Shown in pieces: positions 1 through 6,410 of a stretch of 25,683 nt of DNA. The notes below the pieces were generated by a model. That model made no database searches. It worked only from the letters and a program-made list of their open reading frames with translations, and was not told where the DNA came from. The DNA is from Ruminococcus sp. UBA7158. Its GTDB lineage: Bacteria > Bacillota > Clostridia > Oscillospirales > Ruminococcaceae. Every line of letters begins with the position of its first letter. Position 1 is the stretch's first letter. The translations under genes and the position numbers were made by a program. The stretch lies in assembly GCA_002491605.1 (NCBI GenBank), contig DKWG01000052.1, forward strand, positions 1 through 25,683, in the 5' to 3' direction.

Positions 1-23
1 TCTGCCAATTCCGCCATACCTGC
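1..23 (-). tRNA. tRNA-Leu, 5' end only (cut by window edge)
   Basis: Read on the minus strand, these bases give a seven-base acceptor strand (GCAGGTA), then TG and the D-arm sequence GCGGAATTGGCAGA. That D-arm is typical of bacterial leucine tRNAs; the serine class differs. The anticodon, long variable arm and 3' end lie outside the window, so the isoacceptor cannot be named. A consensus promoter sits about 45 bases upstream. Confidence 0.8.
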
Positions 24-29
24 ATATTT

Positions 30-55
30 CTGACGCCGAGCAAAGTCAGCGTCAG
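30..55 (-). other. Hairpin in the tRNA-Leu precursor leader
   Basis: CTGACGC (30-36) and GCGTCAG (49-55) form a perfect 7-bp stem with a 12-base loop. It lies between the predicted transcription start (about position 60) and the mature tRNA 5' end. It may be a precursor structure near the RNase P site. No function is shown, and the stem is short enough to be chance. Confidence 0.4.
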
Positions 56-66
56 TCAACTTTGAT

Positions 67-95
67 ATTTTAGCACAAATAACTCAGTTTGTAAA
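67..95 (-). promoter_or_regulatory. Sigma-A promoter of tRNA-Leu
   Basis: On the minus strand, TTTACA (90-95) and TAAAAT (67-72) are separated by exactly 17 bases. A TG one base upstream of the -10 gives an extended -10 element. The expected start is near position 60, about 36 bases before the tRNA. Confidence 0.75.
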
Positions 96-100
96 GGGGT

Positions 101-122
101 AAAACTCATTTTTTCGAGTTTT
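101..122 (-). terminator. Weak terminator-like hairpin after glgA
   Basis: AAAACTC (101-107) pairs with GAGTTTT (116-122) around an 8-base A-rich loop, 27 bases past the glgA stop. The only U-run on the minus strand is the four T's that form the 3' arm of the stem, so it is a poor intrinsic terminator. The tRNA-Leu -35 hexamer ends six bases away, so read-through from the glycogen operon into the tRNA is possible. Confidence 0.35.
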
Positions 123-148
123 CGCAATCAATTTAAATGTCAAGTGAC

Positions 149-1570
149 TCAGATATCCCCGACAAGCTCTCTGTAAAGTCCGAGATAAAGCTCTGCCGAC
201 CTTGCCCAGCTGAAATCTTCATTAAGTGCGTGGTCTACAAGTGAGCTCCATTTTTTCTTGTTGTCATAAAGTGCTCTTGCCCTTACAGTCGCATCGAGCA
301 TATCATGTGCGTTATAGGTCTTGAAGGTGAAGCCGTTTCCGCCCTCGCCGCCGCAGTCAATAATACTGTCTTTTAGTCCGCCTGTTTCTCTGACAATCGG
401 AATAGTACCGTAGCGAAGCGATACCATCTGAGCCAAGCCGCAGGGCTCGCTTTGAGACGGCATTAAGAACATATCCGCACCGGCGTATATTCTATGCGCA
501 AGGTCAGGTATAAAGCCGATTTTCACTCCTACTCTTTCGGGATATCTATATGCCATCTCCCTGAAGAAGTCCTCATACTGCTTTTCGCCCGAGCCTAAGA
601 TGGTAAACTTATAGCCTAAGTGAACCATATCCTCAAACACACGCTTAACCAAGTCCAGACCCTTATGTGAGACAAGCCTTGTTACAATTCCCATTACCGG
701 CTCGTCTCCGACCGGAAGTCCCATCTCTTCCAAGAGCTTTTTCTTGCACTCGGCTTTGCCCGACTTATTGTCCTTTGTAAAGTTTTTGGGCAGCGCCTTG
801 TCAGTCTCGGGGTTATATACATTTTGGTCTATACCGTTTAAGAAGCCTGTGAGCTTATATTGCTTGCTCCAAAGAACCGGGTCAAGACCGTGCGAAAAGT
901 ACGGATTCAGAATTTCCTGAGCATATGTCGGCGAAACTGTTGTAATCTTATCGGCGGTTTCAAATGCGCCCTTCATAAAGTTAGCGCAGTTGTCATACTC
1001 AACTATGCCCCTTGCATAGTCGGGCAAGCCGATTACCTCCGAGCACAGCTCCATGCCGTATTTGCCCTGGTACTGAATGTTGTGGATTGTGAAAACGGTC
1101 TTAATGCCGCCCAAATCCTTTTGATTCTTGTAGAACAGGCTGTAGTATACGGGCACCAATGCCGTCTGCCAGTCATTAGCGTTTATTATGTCCGGAATAA
1201 AATCAATGTGCTTAATCATCTCAAGGATAGCACGGGAGAAGAAGGTAAATCTTTCGGCGTCGTCGTAGTGACCGTAAATACCGTTGCGCTTAAAGTAATA
1301 TTCGTTGTCGATAAGATAATAGGTAACACCGTTCTGAACTCCCTTGAATATGCCGCAGTATTGATTTCTCCATGCTACGGGGACATAAAAGTTTGTTACA
1401 TATTCCAGCGACGCTCTCAGCTCGCTTTTGATACTCGCATACATCGGAACAACAACCCTGCAATCGTGACCGGCTGCATTGAGTGCAACAGGCAAAGAGC
1501 CTGCAACGTCGGCAAGTCCGCCGGACGCAACATAAGGCAAAGCCTCACTTGCACAATATAATATTTTCAT
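149..1570 (-). CDS. glgA: Glycogen synthase (ADP-glucose dependent), GT5 family
   Basis: This cytoplasmic enzyme transfers glucose from ADP-glucose to the non-reducing end of alpha-1,4-glucan. The 473 residues match the usual length of bacterial GlgA. Visible landmarks are the N-terminal GGLADVAGSLP loop (17-27), TIHNIQYQG with His163, NGID (245-248), TRLVSHKG with Arg298 and Lys303, and the C-terminal EPCGL loop (375-379) followed by RETGGL. One position is odd: the lysine of the classic KxGG ADP-binding loop (Lys15 in E. coli) is Ala15 here (ASGG). The ATG follows AAAGGA by about 11 bases. It is the last gene of the glg operon, 149 bases after glgD across a structured gap. The overall match leaves little doubt about the family. 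Confidence 0.95.
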   Translation of the reverse strand: MKILYCASEALPYVASGGLADVAGSLPVALNAAGHDCRVVVPMYASIKSELRASLEYVTNFYVPVAWRNQYCGIFKGVQNGVTYYLIDNEYYFKRNGIYGHYDDAERFTFFSRAILEMIKHIDFIPDIINANDWQTALVPVYYSLFYKNQKDLGGIKTVFTIHNIQYQGKYGMELCSEVIGLPDYARGIVEYDNCANFMKGAFETADKITTVSPTYAQEILNPYFSHGLDPVLWSKQYKLTGFLNGIDQNVYNPETDKALPKNFTKDNKSGKAECKKKLLEEMGLPVGDEPVMGIVTRLVSHKGLDLVKRVFEDMVHLGYKFTILGSGEKQYEDFFREMAYRYPERVGVKIGFIPDLAHRIYAGADMFLMPSQSEPCGLAQMVSLRYGTIPIVRETGGLKDSIIDCGGEGGNGFTFKTYNAHDMLDATVRARALYDNKKKWSSLVDHALNEDFSWARSAELYLGLYRELVGDI

Positions 1571-1607
1571 CAGCTTATCAATCCTTTCGGTTAATGATAG
1601 ATAACCT

Positions 1608-1642
1608 GCCCTCGCCGTTTCATTTCCTTTCGGGCGTAGGGC
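1608..1642 (-). other. Imperfect hairpin just upstream of glgA
   Basis: GCCCT (1608-1612) pairs with AGGGC (1638-1642), and CGCC (1613-1616) pairs with GGCG (1633-1636), leaving one bulged base. The 16-base loop contains a purine-rich AAAGGAAA stretch on the minus strand. It is the second of two stem-loops in the glgD-glgA gap. No U-run follows, so it is not an intrinsic terminator. Confidence 0.4.
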
Positions 1643-1671
1643 TGCACAAATGCTTTTTCTTTAATACCTAT

Positions 1672-1713
1672 GGGGTCGCAGAATATCTAAGACTGACAAT
1701 AATCTGCGACCCC
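1672..1713 (-). other. Strong 11-bp hairpin between glgD and glgA, no U-tract
   Basis: GGGGTCGCAGA (1672-1682) and TCTGCGACCCC (1703-1713) are perfect inverted complements around a 20-base loop. The structure begins seven bases after the glgD stop. Neither strand has a T-run after it, which argues against intrinsic termination. An mRNA-stability or processing element that sets the GlgA to GlgC/GlgD ratio is an inference. Confidence 0.6.
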
Positions 1714-1719
1714 GACAAT

Positions 1720-2847
1720 TTAAAGTGTGCGCTTTTTTGCTATATAAAGCGGACTGCCTTTAGCGGAGGATATGCAAAGCTCGTCGCCGATGTTGACATT
1801 TTTGTCGGTAATAATGTTTGAAACCTCAGTCGACTTGCCTATAACAGTGTCCTGCATGAGAATGCAGTTTTTAACAACAGCGCCCTTTGAAACTCTGACG
1901 CCTCTGAACAGTATCGAGTTTTCAACGACACCGTCAATAACGCATCCGTCAGCAACCATAGAGTTGGATACAGAGCTTGAAAGACCGTATTTTGAAGGTG
2001 CATCGTCACGAACCTTAGTGTAGACAGGACGCTTTTTGAGTATCAGCTTGCCGAGCTTTTCGGGGTCTAAAAGCTCCATGCTTGCGTCATAGTAGCTTTC
2101 AAGACTTGAAATTCGGCTGTAATAGCCGGTGTATTCATAAGCTCTTATATTGAGCTTGTCAGTCATAGCCTGCAAAACATCTCTGTCAAAATTATATTTT
2201 CCTCTGGGAATTAAATCGCAGATCAAGTCAATAAGCAGCTGCTTTTTGATGATGAAGATATTAAGTCCCATCTTATACTCGCCGGCTCTTGCGCGGTTTA
2301 TAACCGTTTCCCTGATTCTTCCGGTTTCGTCGACCTCAAATGTAACTGAATTCGCAGTTTCCTTATCGGTGAACTTTCCGGATGCAACAACGCAGGTTAT
2401 ATCCGCTCCTGAACCGATATGTGTCTCTATCAGCTTGGAATAATCAACGTTTATAACAAGGTTGCAGTCAGATACAACAACATATTCGCAGGGTACCTTT
2501 TTAATGTATCCGAGAGCGCCCATAAGCGCTTCGAGCTTGCCTGTGTACAGACCGGAATCAACTCTGCCGTATGGCGGAAGTATTGTCAGACCGCCGTCCG
2601 AACGAGCTAAGTCCCAGTGACGTGCAGAACCGATATGGTCTAAAAGCGACTGATAATTAGACTTTGTTATAACTCCGACGGTTGTCATGCCGGAATTAAC
2701 CATTCCCGAAAGCTGAAAATCTATCAAGCGGAATCTTCCGCCAAAAGGAATAGAAGCCATGGTTCTGTTTGATGAAAGCTCAGGGAGCAATTCATCATGA
2801 GAATTGGCAAAGAGTATTCCCAAAACATTTGTCATATTATAGCTCAT
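1720..2847 (-). CDS. glgD: GlgD, regulatory-type ADP-glucose pyrophosphorylase subunit
   Basis: GlgD is a GlgC paralogue that in Firmicutes joins GlgC in a hetero-oligomer and raises its activity, rather than working well alone. The 375 residues keep the nucleotidyltransferase fold (RFRLIDFQLSGMVNSG near 38-53, GGLTILPPYG near 85-94) and the C-terminal left-handed beta-helix. The catalytic features are missing. The GGxGxRL nucleotide loop is replaced by FANSHDELLPEL (13-24), and the SGDHIYKMDY segment of GlgC reads SDCNLVINVDY (126-136). The ATG follows AAAGGAG by about nine bases. The gene starts 15 bases after glgC, so its Shine-Dalgarno abuts the glgC stop and the two are probably translated in concert. 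Confidence 0.93.
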   Translation of the reverse strand: MSYNMTNVLGILFANSHDELLPELSSNRTMASIPFGGRFRLIDFQLSGMVNSGMTTVGVITKSNYQSLLDHIGSARHWDLARSDGGLTILPPYGRVDSGLYTGKLEALMGALGYIKKVPCEYVVVSDCNLVINVDYSKLIETHIGSGADITCVVASGKFTDKETANSVTFEVDETGRIRETVINRARAGEYKMGLNIFIIKKQLLIDLICDLIPRGKYNFDRDVLQAMTDKLNIRAYEYTGYYSRISSLESYYDASMELLDPEKLGKLILKKRPVYTKVRDDAPSKYGLSSSVSNSMVADGCVIDGVVENSILFRGVRVSKGAVVKNCILMQDTVIGKSTEVSNIITDKNVNIGDELCISSAKGSPLYIAKKRTL

Positions 2848-2862
2848 CTTTTCTTACTCCTT

Positions 2863-4065
2863 TTATATGTTATGAGAGATAATCTGCTTGGGCAAAACTG
2901 TAGCACCGGCGCTTACTGTTACCTCATGTCCGACAACTGCAACTCCCCACTCGTCTCTGTTTTCGCAATCCTCGGGTCTTGTACCGATATGTGCCCCCGA
3001 CTCAATAACGCTTGATTCGCCTATTATGGAATACTCGACAACAGCGCCCTTCTTAACCGTTGCACCCGGCATGAGAATTGAATCGGTTACTGTTGCGCCC
3101 TCCTCAATGGTGACTCCGCCGGAAATCATTGAAAATTCGACCGAGCCGTCAATAACGCAACCTGTTGTTACCATTGAGTTTTGAATCTTTGCGTGCTTTC
3201 CTATGATGTGCGGTGCCCTTGAATCGTTGTTGGAATAGATTTTCCATGTCGGGTCATAAAGATCTAACGAAATTGTCGGGCTTAATAAGTCCATATTTGC
3301 TTCCCACAAGCTGTCGATAGTGCCGACGTCCTTCCAATAGCCCTCGAAGCGATACGCATAAAGCTTTTCCTTGTTTTCAAGGAGTGCAGGAATTATGTTC
3401 TTGCCGAAGTCCTTAGTGGCTTCCTTGTCGTTTTCATTTTCTATGAGATATTCTTTAAGTGTCGGATATGAGAATATGTAAATACCCATTGACGCCAAAG
3501 TGCTCTCCGGAACCTTGGGCTTCTCAACGAACTTGGTTATAGCGTCGTTTTCATCGGTCGACATTATTCCGAAGCGAGACGCCTCTTCATATTCAACATT
3601 CAAAACAGCTATTGTGCAAACAGCGTCCTTTTCCTTGTGGAAACGAAGCATATCCGAGTAGTCCATCTTGTAAATATGGTCACCGGAAAGTATTACAACA
3701 TACTCTGGGTCATATCTGTCGATGAACGAAAGATTTTGATATATGGCGTTCGCAGTGCCTTCATACCACTGAGCGCCTGAGCTTGACTGATAAGGCGGAA
3801 GGATATGCACGCCGCCGTGTATTCTGTCTAAATTCCAAGCCTGACCGTTGCCGATGTAATCGTTTAATACAAGCGGCTGATACTGTGTCAAAACGCCTAC
3901 TGTATCAATACCTGAATTGACGCAGTTGGACAGCGGAAAATCGATGATTCTGTATTTTCCTCCGTATGGTACGGCAGGCTTGGCAACATTTTGTGTCAGT
4001 GCATAAAGTCTTGAACCCTGACCGCCTGCCAAAAGCATAGCCACGCATTCTTTTTTGTTATACAT
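2863..4065 (-). CDS. glgC: Glucose-1-phosphate adenylyltransferase, catalytic subunit
   Basis: The enzyme makes ADP-glucose and pyrophosphate from ATP and glucose-1-phosphate, the committed step of bacterial glycogen synthesis. The nucleotide loop LLAGGQGSRL (11-20), AKPAVPYGGKYRIIDFPLSN (28-47), WYEGTANAI (100-108), SGDHIYKMDY (127-136, with the catalytic aspartate) and FVEKP for sugar-phosphate binding are all intact. The C-terminal third is hexapeptide-type beta-helix. I place the start at 4065 (400 residues) although the frame stays open to an ATG at 4083. The extra codons MKGREQ are simply the sequence AAAGGAAGAGAG, the Shine-Dalgarno of the downstream ATG. It sits between glgB and glgD in the operon. 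Confidence 0.95.
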   Translation of the reverse strand: MYNKKECVAMLLAGGQGSRLYALTQNVAKPAVPYGGKYRIIDFPLSNCVNSGIDTVGVLTQYQPLVLNDYIGNGQAWNLDRIHGGVHILPPYQSSSGAQWYEGTANAIYQNLSFIDRYDPEYVVILSGDHIYKMDYSDMLRFHKEKDAVCTIAVLNVEYEEASRFGIMSTDENDAITKFVEKPKVPESTLASMGIYIFSYPTLKEYLIENENDKEATKDFGKNIIPALLENKEKLYAYRFEGYWKDVGTIDSLWEANMDLLSPTISLDLYDPTWKIYSNNDSRAPHIIGKHAKIQNSMVTTGCVIDGSVEFSMISGGVTIEEGATVTDSILMPGATVKKGAVVEYSIIGESSVIESGAHIGTRPEDCENRDEWGVAVVGHEVTVSAGATVLPKQIISHNI

Positions 4066-4148
4066 TTGCTCTCTTCCTTTCAAATGATTATCTGTGCTAA
4101 TCTCAAAACAGCTCTTCGCCGTAGATATCGACGATAGAATATTTTCGG

Positions 4149-6062
4149 TTACTTGAGATTAGTATTTTCCTTAGTCTTTTTGCCGACGGGGCTTTTTCTA
4201 ACCTTGAAATACATTACCGACATCGGCGGTATATCTACTGCTATCGACTGCTCACAGCCATGCATCGGTATTCCCTCGGATTTGACCGGTGAGTTCGCAT
4301 ACGGCGAGCCGTCCTTAGATGAGGAGTTGAACACCTCGGTATATGTTCCCTTATACGGAACTCCGAAGCGATAATCCTTTCTTTCAACAGGGACGAAATT
4401 GCAAACTGCGATTATTTCCCTGCCATCATCGTCAATTCTGCGAAATACTATTATGCTCTGGGTGTAATCATCGGCAGATATCCATTTAAAGCCTTCCCAC
4501 GAGAAGTCCTCCTTCCACATCGGAGGATTATCTAAATAAAACTTATTCAAATTCTTGACAAACTCTTTAAAGTCCCTGTGATGCTCGTAATCGTCAATCA
4601 TAAACCACTCAAGCCCTGACTCGTAGTCCCACTCACGGAACTGGGCAAACTCTGAGCCCATAAACAGCATCTTCTTTCCGGGATGCGCCATCATGTAGCT
4701 CAAGAAAGCCTTGTCGCCCAAAAGCTTCATCTGAGTATCACCCGGCATTTTGTTTACAAGCGAGCCTTTTCCGTGCACAACCTCATCATGAGAAATCGGG
4801 AGTATGAAGTTCTCTGAAAATGCGTAGAAGAAGGAAAATGTCAGCTGATTGTGGTGGTGACTGCGAAAAAGCGGATCCATCGACATATACTTCATCATGT
4901 CGTTCATCCAGCCCATGTTCCACTTGAAGTTAAAGCCCAAGCCGCCTATGTCGACCGGCTTAGTGACATTCGGCCAAGCTGTCGACTCCTCGGCTATCAT
5001 AATTGCGTTGGGATTCCTTGCAAAAACAGCAGAGTTGAGCATTTGTAAGAACTCAACTGCTTCGAGATTTTCATGACCTCCGTTTTTGTTAGGACGCCAC
5101 TCCTGCCTGTCGTAGTCTAAGTACAGCATGGACGCTACAGCGTCTACTCTTAGTCCGTCAACATGGTATTTTTCTATCCAATACAGGGCGCTTGAAATCA
5201 AGAACGACCTGACCTCATTTCTTCCGAAGTCAAATACTCTTGTTCCCCACGACTTGTGCTCCATCTTCAGCGGGTCTGAATACTCATAGCAGGGCGAGCC
5301 GTCAAACTCGTAAAGACCTGCTGCGTCCTTCGGAAAATGCGCAGGTACCCAGTCTAAGATAACTCCTATTCCGGCTTGATGGAAGCGGTCTATCATGCGC
5401 ATGAAATCCTCGGGAGTACCGAACCTCGAGGTTGGCGCAAAGTAACCTATTACCTGATAGCCCCATGAGCCGTCGAACGGATACTCTGTAAGGGGCATGA
5501 ACTCGACGTGTGTGTAGTTCATTTCCTTGATATAAGGAATAAGCTCGTCTGCCGCCTTTTCATAGCTGAAGAAGTTACCGTCCGGATATTTTCTCCATGA
5601 ACCGAGGTTGACCTCGTATATGTTCATCGGTGAGTTATAAAGCGGTTTATTATCCCGTTTCCTCATCCATGACGAATCCTTCCATTCGTACTCGGATACG
5701 TCAAATATCTTTGTTCCTGTTGAGGGCTTTGTCTCCATGTGCGTTCCGTAAGGATCAGCTTTCATTCGCTTTGATCCGTCAGCCCCTTCGACAAAGTATT
5801 TATACGTTGAAAAACGCTCTAAGCCATGAACGGTTGTCTGCCAGATTCCTCCGCCGATATTTTCCATGGGGTTGGCGGTTTCGCTCCAGTCGTTAAAATC
5901 ACCTGCCAATGATACTCTTCTTGCTCTCGGCGCCCACACTCTGAATACATAGCTGCCTTCAAGAGTCTTATGCGCACCGAAAAGCTCGGCGGCATCATAG
6001 TTTCTGCCCTCTAAGAAGCTCTGAATCGCATCATTTACATTCGGTCTTTCATCCAAAACCAT
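4149..6062 (-). CDS. glgB: 1,4-alpha-glucan branching enzyme (GH13 with CBM48)
   Basis: The enzyme cuts alpha-1,4 chains and re-attaches them as alpha-1,6 branches, acting on the polymer made by GlgA. A carbohydrate-binding CBM48 domain covers about residues 36-115 (YVFRVWAPRARRVSLAGDFN). The GH13 barrel follows with all four conserved regions: DWVPAHF (237-243), DGLRVDAV with nucleophile Asp307, IAEEST with acid/base Glu358, and HDEVVHGKG with Asp426. At 637 residues it is a normal length for a GlgB without an extra N1 module. The upstream in-frame codon TGA four triplets before ATG 6062 fixes the longest start, yet no good Shine-Dalgarno lies within 15 bases. It is the first gene of the glg operon, served by the promoter at 6313-6341. 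Confidence 0.95.
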   Translation of the reverse strand: MVLDERPNVNDAIQSFLEGRNYDAAELFGAHKTLEGSYVFRVWAPRARRVSLAGDFNDWSETANPMENIGGGIWQTTVHGLERFSTYKYFVEGADGSKRMKADPYGTHMETKPSTGTKIFDVSEYEWKDSSWMRKRDNKPLYNSPMNIYEVNLGSWRKYPDGNFFSYEKAADELIPYIKEMNYTHVEFMPLTEYPFDGSWGYQVIGYFAPTSRFGTPEDFMRMIDRFHQAGIGVILDWVPAHFPKDAAGLYEFDGSPCYEYSDPLKMEHKSWGTRVFDFGRNEVRSFLISSALYWIEKYHVDGLRVDAVASMLYLDYDRQEWRPNKNGGHENLEAVEFLQMLNSAVFARNPNAIMIAEESTAWPNVTKPVDIGGLGFNFKWNMGWMNDMMKYMSMDPLFRSHHHNQLTFSFFYAFSENFILPISHDEVVHGKGSLVNKMPGDTQMKLLGDKAFLSYMMAHPGKKMLFMGSEFAQFREWDYESGLEWFMIDDYEHHRDFKEFVKNLNKFYLDNPPMWKEDFSWEGFKWISADDYTQSIIVFRRIDDDGREIIAVCNFVPVERKDYRFGVPYKGTYTEVFNSSSKDGSPYANSPVKSEGIPMHGCEQSIAVDIPPMSVMYFKVRKSPVGKKTKENTNLK

Positions 6063-6312
6063 AATATTTAATCATGCCCTTGCAGCCCAAAGGCTCTCCT
6101 TTCGTTGATATTTTAATACCTATAATTGCCGTTCAATACATTTTAAGAGGCTGTGTTACTTATTCTGATACTTCTTTAAAGCTTCAGCATTACAGTTTCT
6201 ATAAGAAAAAATACATACTCAGCTTATTATATCGAATCCATTTGCAGCTGAAAAAAGTATGATCAGCAATCCCAAAATATAAAATCATAAAATGACAATA
6301 TGCCTTATTAGT
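6063..6312 (-). promoter_or_regulatory. Long structured leader of the glg operon
   Basis: About 240 bases of untranslated RNA lie between the predicted start near 6305 and glgB. Close to the gene two short hairpins exclude each other: AAAGG/CCTTT (6089-6102, loop AGAG), which hides the AAAGGAG Shine-Dalgarno-like run, and AGCC/GGCT (6084-6095). That run is about 34 bases from the glgB ATG, and nothing closer is a convincing ribosome site. I recognise no known riboswitch class. The full gap 6063-6410 holds no credible gene. Confidence 0.4.
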
Positions 6313-6341
6313 ATTATAGCAACTTCACTTTTATTTTGCAA
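6313..6341 (-). promoter_or_regulatory. Sigma-A promoter of the glgBCDA operon
   Basis: On the minus strand, TTGCAA (6336-6341) and a perfect TATAAT (6313-6318) are 17 bases apart, with TG one base upstream of the -10. This is the only strong promoter seen upstream of glgB. The gaps before glgC and glgD are too short for their own promoters. Confidence 0.75.
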
Positions 6342-6410
6342 TATTTTTGGATATAATTTTCAGATATATACATTTTGCAACACATAAATTTGTATATATT
6401 GACGAATAAT

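Noticed and set aside
860..1561. 233-codon open frame on the plus strand
   Set aside because: It is antisense to glgA, whose motifs are unambiguous, and there is no promoter or Shine-Dalgarno for the opposite frame.
6365..6398. TATATACA/TGTATATA inverted repeat after spoIIE
   Set aside because: It is pure A/T-rich low-complexity sequence with an 18-base loop and no U-tract. I could not support a terminator or an operator.
6400..6406. TGACGAA, a second 0A-box-like heptamer upstream of glgB
   Set aside because: TGNCGAA is expected by chance several times in 25 kb, and it is far from the glgB -35 with no special spacing.
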